This document shows, in pieces, positions 41,884-51,177 of a stretch of DNA of 64,000 bases. This stretch comes from an uncultured Lachnospiraceae bacterium (GTDB lineage: Bacteria; Bacillota; Clostridia; Lachnospirales; Lachnospiraceae), in the NCBI GenBank assembly GCA_947382625.1, contig CANDAG010000005.1, forward strand, positions 1-64,000, in the 5' to 3' direction. The translations under genes were made by a program, and so were the position numbers. Each line of letters opens with the position of its first letter. Position 1 is the stretch's first letter. The notes below the pieces were generated by a model. That model made no database searches and was not told where the DNA came from. It was given only the letters and a program-made list of their open reading frames with translations.

Positions 41884-44198
41884 CCTTCTACCTCCCTCTC
41901 TTTAAACACGGTCTTTCCCTTTTTCAGATAGGTTTTCTGAATAAGCCCGTCGCATAGATACAAAAGCTGCGGCAAAACAAGCATAACCAGTATGATAGAG
42001 ATCAGAGCGCCAAATCCCATTGTCTTTCCGAGAGAGGCGATGATGGGTTCTGATGACATCATACCGATCGTAAATCCTGACAGTGCCATGATGCTTCCCG
42101 AAGTAATGATCGTTGCAAAGCACTGGTTCAGGGTTTCAATGACCACCGCCTTTTTATCAGCAATCGTCTGCCGGAGCTCCGTATACCTGCTTGTGATAAC
42201 AATCGCATAATCGATGGTGGCTCCCATCTGTATGGCGCTGACCACCAGATATCCCAAAAAGTACAGGGGAGAATCTGTCAGATAAGGAATGGAAAAATTA
42301 ATCCATATGCTGGTCTGGATCGTTGTCACCAACAATACGGGAAGGCTCAGCGAACTAAAAGTAAAGAGCAGTATGATAAACACAAATGCTGCCGTCATAA
42401 TACTGATCAGCCGGTTATCCGAGGAAAACGACTTGCTCAGGTCATAATCACTGGTAGAATCACCGATCACATATGCCTCTCGATAATATTTCTGTGCAAT
42501 TTCCCTTACCCTGTCGATCGTTTCGAAGGTTTCCTCCCCCTCCACCGGTCCTGACATGGTGAAAAGAAGCCGGGCATACTCCTCGCCTTCTAACTGCTGC
42601 CTTGCCTCTGTAATGCTCTTGTGCATCTCCCGGATGTCATCAGAGATGTTATCCGGAAAATCAAAGGTTGCATTTTCTTCCTCCCCATAAATAAAGTCCA
42701 CCATATCAATAAGCGGAATTTCAAATTCATCAATGGAATCCATAAAAGCGCCGTACTTTTCATTCTTCCATGCATAAAATCTGTAGAGCATCCGCACTAC
42801 ATCAATATCTGTATTGATAATTCCGGCAAGCTCCTGGGGAGAGAGCGCGTCTGTCAATACATATTCCTCTTCTTCATCCACCGTGACATTTGCAAGCCCC
42901 ATAGCTGCTTCTACCTGGTGAAGCTTCTCAATCTCTGCCAGAATCGCCGCCTCACTTTCGTAGTCTCCCTTTGGAACGATGATCGCCATACTATTATCCA
43001 TGTCAAATTTTTCTGCGATCGCGTTTTTGGAGGTCATATATTCCCTCATCCGTGAGGACTGTATGGAATACTGGTCGTAAACAAAATTACATCGGGAGGA
43101 CAACACAATCCCAAGGACAATCACCACAGGAAACAGGGGAAGAATGACTTTTCCGGTTGCAACCACAAGCCTTCCCCAGGCGCTGATATTTGGCACAAAG
43201 CTTCTGTGCATCGTACGGACAATCTGCTTTTCAAACAACACGATCAGTCCGGGCAGAAATCCGAACACGGAAAGCATACTTAAAGCAATTGCCTTCACCA
43301 GCACTCTGCCGAGATCCATGCCTATCCCGAAATCCATAAACATCAACGCCGCCATACCGGCTATTGTCGTCAGGGAACTGGATGTGATCTCAGAAATACC
43401 TTTTTCCAATGCACGTGTCAAAGCCTCTTCCGTATCCACCCTCTCCCTTTCTTCCATAAATCGGTGGAACAGAATAATAGCGTAATCGATCGCAAGGGCC
43501 ATCTGCAGGATCGGACTGACCGCATTGGTGATAAATGATACATCCCCGAAAATAAAGTTGGTCCCCATATTTAAGAGAGCAGCCATGGAAAACACCAGCA
43601 TAAAAATCGGGATTTCCATATAGGTTCCGGATGTAAACAACAGAACTGCTATAATGATGATGACCGAGACAACTAAGGTTCCCTGCATATCCTTTTGCAG
43701 ATCCGCATTGTCATCCTTATCTACCGTTGTGAAAAAGGATGTGTCATACTCCGACAACGCTTCCCTGACCTTGGCGATAGCAGACCGGGCAAGTTCGTCC
43801 TCTTCCTCTGTCTCAAAGGTGATGCTGATAAGGGCTGACAATTCATTGTAGAAATCCTTAAGCCCCTCCCCGTCCGTGATCTCTGTTTCCTCTTCCTCCT
43901 CTTCATCATAAAAGCTCACAGTGGACACCCCTTTGATCTCCTCTAACCTCTCTGCCAGCTCACAGGCATCCTGATAACTGATATTATCGATCATCACTTT
44001 GGCAGAGCCAAGTGTCACGAATTCCTCATTCATGATATCAACGCCCTGCCTGGTTTCTGTTTCCTCCGAAAGGTATTCTGCAAGATCATTTACGATATTT
44101 ACTTTTGGTATCATAAACGCGCAGGCAATTCCTGCAATGACAAACAATATCAAAATGATTTTGCAATACTTTACAATAATTTCTGCAATCCTCCTCAA
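41880..44198 (-). CDS. RND/MMPL family transporter
   Basis: A 772-residue protein started at TTG 44198 (MRRIAEIIVKYCKIILILF), seven bases after GGAGG. It has about twelve helices in two repeats: helix 1, a large outer loop (30-190), five helices, a second outer loop (380-560), and five more. The proton-relay motifs QMALAIDYAIILFHRF and QMGATIDYAIVITSRY are in the expected positions, as in MmpL/YdfJ-type pumps. It is co-transcribed with the GLUG protein and GH2 enzyme and divergent from a TetR regulator. Export of a lipid, glycolipid or drug is inferred. Confidence 0.92.
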   Translation of the reverse strand: MRRIAEIIVKYCKIILILFVIAGIACAFMIPKVNIVNDLAEYLSEETETRQGVDIMNEEFVTLGSAKVMIDNISYQDACELAERLEEIKGVSTVSFYDEEEEEETEITDGEGLKDFYNELSALISITFETEEEDELARSAIAKVREALSEYDTSFFTTVDKDDNADLQKDMQGTLVVSVIIIIAVLLFTSGTYMEIPIFMLVFSMAALLNMGTNFIFGDVSFITNAVSPILQMALAIDYAIILFHRFMEERERVDTEEALTRALEKGISEITSSSLTTIAGMAALMFMDFGIGMDLGRVLVKAIALSMLSVFGFLPGLIVLFEKQIVRTMHRSFVPNISAWGRLVVATGKVILPLFPVVIVLGIVLSSRCNFVYDQYSIQSSRMREYMTSKNAIAEKFDMDNSMAIIVPKGDYESEAAILAEIEKLHQVEAAMGLANVTVDEEEEYVLTDALSPQELAGIINTDIDVVRMLYRFYAWKNEKYGAFMDSIDEFEIPLIDMVDFIYGEEENATFDFPDNISDDIREMHKSITEARQQLEGEEYARLLFTMSGPVEGEETFETIDRVREIAQKYYREAYVIGDSTSDYDLSKSFSSDNRLISIMTAAFVFIILLFTFSSLSLPVLLVTTIQTSIWINFSIPYLTDSPLYFLGYLVVSAIQMGATIDYAIVITSRYTELRQTIADKKAVVIETLNQCFATIITSGSIMALSGFTIGMMSSEPIIASLGKTMGFGALISIILVMLVLPQLLYLCDGLIQKTYLKKGKTVFKEREVEG

Positions 44199-44294
44199 TC
44201 CATTCCCTCCTCATCTTTATGCCATATCCCCATTTTAATAATGAAGCATCATCCTTTAAGAAAAGTTATAACAATATCTGCCTGAGTATAAAAC

Positions 44295-44346
44295 AGACAA
44301 TTACACACCATTTGTATAATAACCAGACAAATACCACTCATTTGTC
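44295..44346. promoter_or_regulatory. Putative TetR operator pair
   Basis: The inverted repeat GACAAAT-ACCACTC-ATTTGTC (44326-44346) is perfect, and a related copy (GACAATTACACACCATTTGT) lies at 44295-44315. Both sit between the divergent RND and TetR genes. Confidence 0.55.
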
Positions 44347-44388
44347 GGACAAACTAATACCGGCTCCGCGCCCGGATGATATTATCTG

Positions 44389-44416
44389 TTGAAACTTTGC
44401 CAGACAGGTGTATAAT
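44389..44416 (+). promoter_or_regulatory. Promoter of the TetR gene
   Basis: TTGAAA at 44389-44394 and TATAAT at 44411-44416 with a 16-base spacer, 23 bases before the TetR start. Confidence 0.7.
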
Positions 44417-44438
44417 ATTCATGCAGGGGGATGTGGCA

Positions 44439-45014
44439 ATGAAACATGAAGAAATATCTCTGAACACAAAAAAAGCGCTGTCAGAGGCATTGAAAAAAGC
44501 TATGGAAAAAAAGCCTTTTCAGAAGATCACTGTCAGCGAACTGATCCGGGAATGCAATATAAACAGAAATACTTTTTATTACCATTTTGAAGATATTTAC
44601 GCCCTGTTAAAATGGATGTTTGAAGAGGAAACCATCAAAGTCGTCAGGCATTTTGACCTGCTTGTAGATTACAAGGAGGCCATCGGCTATATCGCGGACT
44701 ATGTAGAGCAGAATCGTTATATGCTCAACTGCGCTTACGATTCCATCGGACGTGATGAGCTGAGACGTTTTCTTTTTGCGGACTGCCGTGAAATCTCATT
44801 TTCCGTCATTGGCTATGTTGAGGAAGCGGCAGAAAAAAGTCTGGAACCGGAATATAAAGAATTTTTATGTCTGTTTTATTCGGAAGCAATTGCAGGGATC
44901 ATCATTGAACAGCTCAAGAATCCAAACGGTCTGGATAGAGAAACAGGCATCCGGTATATTTCAAATACGATCATAGAATCATTGACCGCCATAGTCAAGA
45001 ACAGCGCATTTTAG
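44439..45014 (+). CDS. TetR/AcrR family regulator (DhaS-like)
   Basis: A 191-residue protein started at ATG 44439 (MKHEEISLNTKKALSEALKK), after GGGGGATG. N-terminal helix-turn-helix: KPFQKITVSELIRECNINRN, then TFYYHFEDIYALLKWMFEEE. The C-terminal domain is helical, like the TetR_C_7 group. It is divergent from the RND-GLUG-GH2 operon with two operator-like palindromes between, so it probably represses that operon until it binds the pump's substrate. Confidence 0.9.
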   Translation: MKHEEISLNTKKALSEALKKAMEKKPFQKITVSELIRECNINRNTFYYHFEDIYALLKWMFEEETIKVVRHFDLLVDYKEAIGYIADYVEQNRYMLNCAYDSIGRDELRRFLFADCREISFSVIGYVEEAAEKSLEPEYKEFLCLFYSEAIAGIIIEQLKNPNGLDRETGIRYISNTIIESLTAIVKNSAF

Positions 45015-45040
45015 GCCGGATGCCATTTACGTTTAATCTA

Positions 45041-45117
45041 TTCCTTTATAAATGCTTTATCTACTGCGGGTTTTTCATCCTCTTCACGAATAGCATCGAC
45101 TACTCCGCCTACAGTCA
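45041..45117 (-). pseudogene. Remnant of a second ABM gene
   Basis: About 77 bases match both ends of the ABM gene at 35334-35666 (ATTCCTTTATAAAYGCTTTATC at its 3' end and ATCGAC...GCAGTCATT-like at its 5' end); the middle of about 180 bases is missing. The deletion joins at a shared CAGTCATT, which suggests slipped or microhomology-mediated loss. Confidence 0.75.
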
Positions 45118-45318
45118 TTCTGCCGGAGCTTTCTGACTGCACTTATATTATACTGAAATCTTTTTTAGATGTCTAATGCTCATTGTAAATAAAAAATATC
45201 CATCGCCTTTTGTATATTCTGTTTCATTGCCCTTTCCGCAGTATCCGCAAGGTCATGGAAAAACACGACCTCCTGCGTATCCAGCAAATTTTTTACTGCC
45301 TGCGCTCCTGCATTGGAC
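45111..45318. repeat. Duplicated segment, copy 2
   Basis: Direct repeat of 35704-35910. Here the aldolase gene is complete and the adjacent ABM gene is the broken one, the reverse of copy 1. Confidence 0.88.
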
Positions 45319-46025
45319 ATATACGAATAATAATTGATCTTCCTGATCCCCATACTGATGGCTCTCTGATAATCTTCAGGGCTTACGCCAGAACCGCCGT
45401 GCATGACTAACGGGATCTTAACTAAAGACTTGATCTTCCTGATCCGCTCAAAATCCAGCTTAGGCTTTACTTTATAGATTCCATGCGCCGTCCCAAAGGA
45501 GCATGCCAACGCGTCAATGCCTGTATCTTCCACAAACTTTTTTGCCAGCTCCGGGTCGGTATACAAATCTTCCTTTTTTTGCTCCGGCGATTTTGCTCCG
45601 GCTTCCCTGCCTCCAAGCACGCCGATCTCCGCTTCTACGCCGGCACCTGTTATTGCCGCCATCGCAACCGTTTTCTTTGTATTTTCTACATTCTCCTCAT
45701 AGGACAAGAGAGAGCCATCATACATGACTGAAGTAAATCCCATATCCAGCGCTTCCTGTAAATACTCTAATGTCTCACCATGGTCCAAATGTACACAAAC
45801 CGGAACCTTTGCCTCCTTTGCCATATATACCATGACCGGCCCGATATCTTTTAGGGGTGCGACTCCTTCATGGAGCTCTGCATGTGAGATAATGACAGGA
45901 ACCTCCATCTCCTCCGCACTCCGTATGACTGCCAAAAGGCACTCAAAATTAGGAGTGTTGAACGCACCGACTGCATAATTGTTTTCTTCTGCTATTTTTA
46001 AAACTTCGTTTAATGTTGCTAACAT
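45180..46025 (-). CDS. Class II ketose-phosphate aldolase (FbaA/GatY type)
   Basis: A 281-residue TIM-barrel enzyme started at ATG 46025 (MLATLNEVLKIAEENNYAVG) behind GGAGG. Zinc ligands and active site: VCVHLDHGETLEYLQEAL near residue 75, the general region EAEIGVLGG near residue 130, CSFGTAHGIYK near residue 177, and VMHGGSGV near residue 208. It splits a ketose mono- or bisphosphate into two three-carbon (or two- and three-carbon) units. Its start overlaps the DUF4432 gene by seven bases. With the kinase and isomerase it forms a complete sugar-cleavage route. Confidence 0.92.
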   Translation of the reverse strand: MLATLNEVLKIAEENNYAVGAFNTPNFECLLAVIRSAEEMEVPVIISHAELHEGVAPLKDIGPVMVYMAKEAKVPVCVHLDHGETLEYLQEALDMGFTSVMYDGSLLSYEENVENTKKTVAMAAITGAGVEAEIGVLGGREAGAKSPEQKKEDLYTDPELAKKFVEDTGIDALACSFGTAHGIYKVKPKLDFERIRKIKSLVKIPLVMHGGSGVSPEDYQRAISMGIRKINYYSYMSNAGAQAVKNLLDTQEVVFFHDLADTAERAMKQNIQKAMDIFYLQ

Positions 46026-47005
46026 AGCTTCCTCCATTCAACTTCATCGACTATCGTTGTCTTTACCTGATAGGTTACATTTTCCCCCGGCTCCAAAACA
46101 GTCAGTTTTCCGTCTTCACGCATCTTATTCCTTCCATCCGGATGACAATTGCCCGGTTCCAGACCCAGAACATAATCCCGCACACCCATCATTTTCCATT
46201 CGGTAAAGTATTGAAGGCTGTCCGCATCAAATGTGATCACAAGTCCCTGCCCGATGTCGGGATTATAAATTCCTGCTACTCCTTTTCCTTCAAATTTATG
46301 AAAATAACACTGTTCCTCAAACCCGGGAGTCGGCGGGAGCATCTGCCGCCATGTTTCAATCCCTTCCTTTGCCCGCTCATTTCTTGCCATCACCCGACAG
46401 GACGGAATATATACCTTTGCCTTTTCGCTCAAAAGCGGATATCCCATGTTCATATGATATAGAACCATGACCGGACTCTCCGTATCTCCACGGTTTACGA
46501 TTCTGTCTTTTATTGTGATCGTATTTACTTCCGTAGAGCAGATGATCTCCCGGTATAACACTAATTTATGAGAAAATATCCCTTCATCCTTTATCACTGC
46601 GTGGATCCGGATCTCTTTTTCATCCTGCTCCCAGCAAATCTGTTCTGCAGGCATATTCGCTATGGTTCCATGGAGCGGAAGGCTCTCCCCCTGATCCTCA
46701 CAGGGTGTTCCCACTGCCGTCAGTCCGCAGGTTGTAAGAAACCCTGCTGTAAAAGATTTCAGAAAACCTGCATCCCTGTCATCATAATAAGCGGGAGCCA
46801 CATATCCGCAGGGAGAAAAATACCCCATATTAATTCCTCTGAAGCTTAATCTGGAAATATCCGCACACCGGTCTGCCGAAACGGTAAACTCAAGACCTCT
46901 CCCGTTTTTTACCTGCAAAAGCCGCATTCCGTCCCCTCTGCCCCCTACAAGACGGTGTTCCTCCACGCCATAGAGCTGGCTTTCATGCCCGATATATTTG
47001 TTCAT
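46019..47005 (-). CDS. DUF4432 mutarotase-like sugar epimerase
   Basis: A 328-residue protein with the galactose-mutarotase-like beta-sandwich pattern: GRGLEFTVSADRCADISRLS near residue 33, then FKSFTAGFL-like GFLTTCGLTAVGTPCEDQG and a long beta-rich domain ending EPGNCHPDGRNKMREDG. DUF4432 proteins act on aldose anomers or a related sugar. It is co-transcribed with kinase (upstream, gap 84 bases) and aldolase (overlap). Confidence 0.85.
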   Translation of the reverse strand: MNKYIGHESQLYGVEEHRLVGGRGDGMRLLQVKNGRGLEFTVSADRCADISRLSFRGINMGYFSPCGYVAPAYYDDRDAGFLKSFTAGFLTTCGLTAVGTPCEDQGESLPLHGTIANMPAEQICWEQDEKEIRIHAVIKDEGIFSHKLVLYREIICSTEVNTITIKDRIVNRGDTESPVMVLYHMNMGYPLLSEKAKVYIPSCRVMARNERAKEGIETWRQMLPPTPGFEEQCYFHKFEGKGVAGIYNPDIGQGLVITFDADSLQYFTEWKMMGVRDYVLGLEPGNCHPDGRNKMREDGKLTVLEPGENVTYQVKTTIVDEVEWRKLC

Positions 47006-47089
47006 CCACTGTTCCTCCTGATCTCACCTGTTCTGAATATAACCGTCCCTAAACCATCCGGTTCTTTTTCCTTCGCCGGAAACCACCTG

Positions 47090-48574
47090 CTACAACAGCG
47101 GTCTGACTGCCTGATATACCTGCCGGTACCTCTCATAATGCGTTTGGTATCGTTCATGCCATTCTCTTCGCGGATAATAGGTTTTCTTTTCCGTGATCAG
47201 TTTCCGGGCGGCCTCTTCCAGATCCTCAAATATTCCCGCTGCAATCCCCGCCATCATGGCACATCCGGCAGCGCCGGCTTCTGCACTCCCAAGTGATGTG
47301 ACCGGAATATCCAGCACATCCGCCTTCATCTGCATCCACACTTCCGAAGACGCCCCGCCCCCGGTAGCACGAAGCTTTGCCGGACATATCCCCGCTTTTT
47401 TGAGATATTCCATATTCAGCATCATTTCATAGACAACGCCTTCCATCATGGCACGATACAGATCCGATGTGGTATGTTCCACCGTCAGCCCGATCACTGC
47501 CCCTTTTGCCCCCATATCCATATAAGGAGTCGCCGCCCCGGCAAAATGCGGAAGTACAAGGATCCCCGTAGGTTCCTCTTTCATGCCCTGCTCCAGAAGC
47601 TCGTATACGCTCTTTCCAAGCTCTTCTGCCTGCCTTTTCTCCTCTTTTGCCATCTGACTGATATACCATGAAATCAGGGCTCCTCCCGTATAAGAAAAAG
47701 CATAGGTCACATATTTCCCCGGAAGGACATAAGGCACGACCGCATAACCTCCCTCCGTCATGGCATTTCCTTCCGGAATTCCTTCATAAACCGGCGTGAT
47801 ACATTCCACAGTTCCGGCCCCGTCAACCGCGCAGTTCGTCTCAAACACACCGGAGCCGATCGCCGCCGCCACCTGATCATGCCCTACCGGCACAACGACA
47901 ACATCCTTTTCCAAACCCAATTCCCGGGCCAGTTCCTTTTTGATCTTCCCCGCACTGGTACCGCTGATGACAGGAGTTGAAAAAAGGTCCTTATCAATAC
48001 CGGAAGCCGCAAAGATCTCGTCACTCCATGTAAGGCCGGCAATATCAAAGGCCATGCTGCGGGCGGCAAGGGAATAGTCGATCACTGCCTGCCCTGTCAG
48101 CATATAGATCACATAGTCTTCCATCATCAAGATTCGCTTTGTCCTGGCATATTCATCCGGATGGTTTTTCTTGATCCACATCACCTTCGGAAGGCTGTAC
48201 ATGCTGTGGGGCTTTACACCTGCAATCTTCTCAATCTTTGCACTTCCCATTTTTTCCGCAAGTTCCTCGCATTCCCTGCTGCCCCGCGGATCCGTATATA
48301 ACATAACCGGCCGCACCGGCTCATCCTGTCCGTCCAGAAGTACACAGGACTCCCCGAAGCTGGTAATCCCGATCGCATCAATTTTCGGATACTGTAAAGC
48401 TGCATCCGCAATCACCGCTTTTACCCCATGCCATATATCTCCGGCCTCAACCTCGTGTTCCCCTGTATTTCTGGAAACCGGATAATCCCGGTAGGCACGA
48501 TACAGATAGGTTCCATCGTTTTCATAAACCGTGATCTTGCAGCCCGTGGTTCCAATATCAATCCCGCCCAGCAT
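47090..48574 (-). CDS. FGGY-family carbohydrate kinase
   Basis: A 494-residue kinase started at ATG 48574 (MLGGIDIGTTGCKITVYEND) behind GGAGGG; the five-codon longer form is less likely. Phosphate-1 loop DIGTTGCK, sugar-binding-type segment ITSFGESCVLL, the second loop VDGAGTVECITP and the adenosine motif RATGGGASSEVWMQM near residue 405. It phosphorylates the ketose made by the isomerase. The closest named groups are xylulose, gluconate and fuculose kinases; the substrate cannot be fixed. Confidence 0.92.
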   Translation of the reverse strand: MLGGIDIGTTGCKITVYENDGTYLYRAYRDYPVSRNTGEHEVEAGDIWHGVKAVIADAALQYPKIDAIGITSFGESCVLLDGQDEPVRPVMLYTDPRGSRECEELAEKMGSAKIEKIAGVKPHSMYSLPKVMWIKKNHPDEYARTKRILMMEDYVIYMLTGQAVIDYSLAARSMAFDIAGLTWSDEIFAASGIDKDLFSTPVISGTSAGKIKKELARELGLEKDVVVVPVGHDQVAAAIGSGVFETNCAVDGAGTVECITPVYEGIPEGNAMTEGGYAVVPYVLPGKYVTYAFSYTGGALISWYISQMAKEEKRQAEELGKSVYELLEQGMKEEPTGILVLPHFAGAATPYMDMGAKGAVIGLTVEHTTSDLYRAMMEGVVYEMMLNMEYLKKAGICPAKLRATGGGASSEVWMQMKADVLDIPVTSLGSAEAGAAGCAMMAGIAAGIFEDLEEAARKLITEKKTYYPRREWHERYQTHYERYRQVYQAVRPLL

Positions 48575-48654
48575 TTCTTCTCCCTCCATTTCCCGCTCTT
48601 GCCTTTTCCATATATCATGTACAGTAAATATACAGGCTTTTCCCAGGCTGCTGT

Positions 48655-50058
48655 TTATCCCTCGATCGATACCACATCATATCCGAGATAATATTTGAAC
48701 GCTTCTTCCAATACTGCTTTCACATGACCGTTTGCCACTGTGGTATGATGCTTGAAACCGCCTCTGGCCAAGCGGATCAGTTTATTCTGCAGATCATCGA
48801 TCCTTGCCACACCTGCACATCCGAAATATTCCTCTTCTATCACATCATCCGTAAATTCACCTTCGCTGAAATAAATCGTTATTTTGCCATTTTCTGTTTT
48901 ACAGTTGGAAAAAGTCATAGGAAATGCCGCAATCCTTCCCTCATTGGTTCCCCAACCGCTTCCCGGATCATCCTTATCGAACATTTTGTGGGAAGTTACC
49001 GTGCCCTTTTCTTTCATCAGCTTCTGAGCCGTGGAACCGCAGTGGAACAAAATCACCTTATCCGGATCTTCCCCGTAATTATTATTCCAGTCAAGACAGG
49101 CTGCCGGACCTTCCGTGGCAAGCTGCAATGCATGCATGGTAATTGCAGAACACATATCGATCTCACAGGATGCTGCGATCCCTCTGTCATTCAGTTCACT
49201 GATCAGCACACATGGGCATACCCGCAGGTATGTTTCCATCTCATTCCAACAGCGAAGTGCGATCGCATCCAGATGATAAGCTTCAATGTATTCGTCAATA
49301 ACCACACTGATCTTCGCCAATGTATTCTTCCTTTCCTCCGGCACACGGCTAAAATCCGTATACCCCTCCAAAACCGCTCTCTTAGCCACTACTTTTTCAT
49401 CGTCATCCGATCTTGCACGAACAAATTCAAATAATTCAGACAGATCAAAAGATTCCACATTGATCCCATGCCTCTGCATGGCTATCTCGTCAAAGCGCAC
49501 TGTCTTGAATGCGGTTGTCCTTGCGCCGATACAGCCGATAGTAAATTTTTTCATCCCTTTTACTACGCGGCAGACCCCTGCAAAATCATGAAGATTCTGT
49601 GCAAATTCCTTTGTCAGGGGATGTACCACATGAGGCGTCATAACTGTATAAGGAACCTGATATTGCTCAAACACGTCCGTTACCGAAAATTTCCCGCAAA
49701 ACGCGTCTCTCCTGTGTTTGAAATCCATCTTCCCTATCTCGTCCGGATAAGCCTGCATCAGGATTGGAACCCCTGCATCCTGCAACGCGGCAATGGCACC
49801 ATTCTCATCGATGAAAATCGGCATGCAGAGAATCACCCCGTCATATTCCCCTTCATGGGATTTCAGCCATGCAGCATAAGCCCGCCCCTCGTCCCTCGTT
49901 TCCACGGCGCCATAACGTGTTGCGTTCTTATCCATTATCAGGTAATCATATCCTGCGTCTGTCACGGCCTTCACCATATCCTCCCGCGCCCCTTCGATTA
50001 ATTCTGCAGGCATAAAACCCCTGTTTCCAAAAAACAATGCAAATGTCATTTTTCTCAT
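48655..50058 (-). CDS. L-fucose/L-arabinose isomerase family protein
   Basis: A 467-residue protein started at ATG 50058 (MRKMTFALFFGNRGFMPAEL) behind GGGAGG. It has the FucI/AraA layout: N-terminal nucleotide-fold domains (GVILCMPIFIDENGAIAAL, TIGCIGARTTAFKTVRFDE), a central domain with RCWNEMETYL near residue 292 and ASCEIDMCSAITMHALQLA near residue 320, and a C-terminal domain with the HCGST metal-binding region. It probably converts an aldose to a ketose as the first step. First gene of the isomerase-kinase-mutarotase-aldolase operon. Confidence 0.85.
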   Translation of the reverse strand: MRKMTFALFFGNRGFMPAELIEGAREDMVKAVTDAGYDYLIMDKNATRYGAVETRDEGRAYAAWLKSHEGEYDGVILCMPIFIDENGAIAALQDAGVPILMQAYPDEIGKMDFKHRRDAFCGKFSVTDVFEQYQVPYTVMTPHVVHPLTKEFAQNLHDFAGVCRVVKGMKKFTIGCIGARTTAFKTVRFDEIAMQRHGINVESFDLSELFEFVRARSDDDEKVVAKRAVLEGYTDFSRVPEERKNTLAKISVVIDEYIEAYHLDAIALRCWNEMETYLRVCPCVLISELNDRGIAASCEIDMCSAITMHALQLATEGPAACLDWNNNYGEDPDKVILFHCGSTAQKLMKEKGTVTSHKMFDKDDPGSGWGTNEGRIAAFPMTFSNCKTENGKITIYFSEGEFTDDVIEEEYFGCAGVARIDDLQNKLIRLARGGFKHHTTVANGHVKAVLEEAFKYYLGYDVVSIEG

Positions 50059-50170
50059 TTCAGACCTCCCGGTATTTTTGTGTTTTTCCAAAGCTCTATT
50101 GATAGTTACATTGTATTGGATTTCCAGGGCAGTATATAGAGTAATACGTTCCAAAAACTGTAAATTCGTT

Positions 50171-50197
50171 TTGCTTAGTCCAATTTTGTGCTATAAT
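50171..50197 (+). promoter_or_regulatory. Promoter of the PocR-AraC gene
   Basis: TATAAT at 50192-50197, 37 bases before the start, with TTTTGC/TTGCTT at 50169-50176 as the -35. The divergent isomerase operon must start in the same 175-base region. Confidence 0.55.
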
Positions 50198-50233
50198 AGA
50201 ATAAACAAAGCATTGCTGTAGGAGAGGCCTCTG

Positions 50234-51103
50234 ATGAATACAATTACCTTAAATCTCAACCGCCGGCTCTTAAAAGAGCTGATGCAGGATTTCTATATCC
50301 TGACAGGTATTAAGATCGTCATTTTCGATAGCGACTATCAGGAAATCCTGTCATATCCCGAGTCCCACTGCAATTTCTGTGCCCTGATGCACAGCATGGA
50401 GGCTACCCGCAGAAAATGCATAAAAAGCAATGAAAGCTCCTTTCAGAGATGCAAAAAGAACAGTCATCTTGAGATTTATCATTGCCATGCCGGTCTTGTA
50501 GAAGCTACCGCTCCTTTAATCGATAATGGTGCAGTGATCGGATATATTATGTTTGGCCAGGTTTCTGATCTGGAAAGCAAAGATGAAGTAAAAGACCACC
50601 TGCGTTCGGTACTGAGGGACTATGCTCTCCCTGCCGGCGAAGCCACAGACATGCTCTATGAGATTACCCGAAAAACCTCCCGTCAGATTTTAGCTGCTGC
50701 CAAGATCCTTGAGGCTTGTACCTTTTATGTACTGTTAAAAGATATGATTTCCTTGCAACGCCAGAACTTCATGAAAAATCTCAATGCGTTCTTGATGGAA
50801 CACTTATCCGAAGATTTATCTATTGAACGTTTAATGCGGGAATTTCATGTAAGCCGAAATAAACTTTATGAATCAACATCAACCTATCTTGGAACCGGCA
50901 TTGCTGAACATATAAAATCTCTCCGCATAAAAGAAGCAGAAAGGCTTCTTATAGAAACGGATCTGAAGATCATACAGATTTCCGATATGGTGGGCTTTGC
51001 CGACTATAACTATTTTTGCAGGGTTTTTAAGGCTGAAACAGGACTCCCGGCCAAAAAGTACAGAAAGCTTCACAGAAATGACAGTACACAAAATACTCCC
51101 TGA
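50234..51103 (+). CDS. PocR-domain AraC family regulator
   Basis: A 289-residue regulator started at ATG 50234 behind GGAGAGG. Residues 10-170 form a PocR ligand-binding domain with its cysteine-rich metal-type pattern (HCNFCALMHSMEATRRKCIK, and YHCHAGLVEATAPL). Residues 190-280 hold two AraC helix-turn-helix motifs (IERLMREFHVSRNKLYESTS and ISDMVGFADYNYFCRVFKAE). It is divergent from the isomerase operon and is the best candidate to regulate it, in the manner of PocR-type sugar or diol sensors. Confidence 0.92.
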   Translation: MNTITLNLNRRLLKELMQDFYILTGIKIVIFDSDYQEILSYPESHCNFCALMHSMEATRRKCIKSNESSFQRCKKNSHLEIYHCHAGLVEATAPLIDNGAVIGYIMFGQVSDLESKDEVKDHLRSVLRDYALPAGEATDMLYEITRKTSRQILAAAKILEACTFYVLLKDMISLQRQNFMKNLNAFLMEHLSEDLSIERLMREFHVSRNKLYESTSTYLGTGIAEHIKSLRIKEAERLLIETDLKIIQISDMVGFADYNYFCRVFKAETGLPAKKYRKLHRNDSTQNTP

Positions 51104-51177
51104 ATCATCTTTACAGACGAATTCCGGGAGCATTCTGCTCTTCTTATCACATTTCACGGCTTATGCCTGAATAAAGC

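Noticed and set aside
48724..49434. 236-codon plus-strand ORF
   Set aside because: Antisense shadow of the isomerase gene with unusual His/Cys-rich composition.
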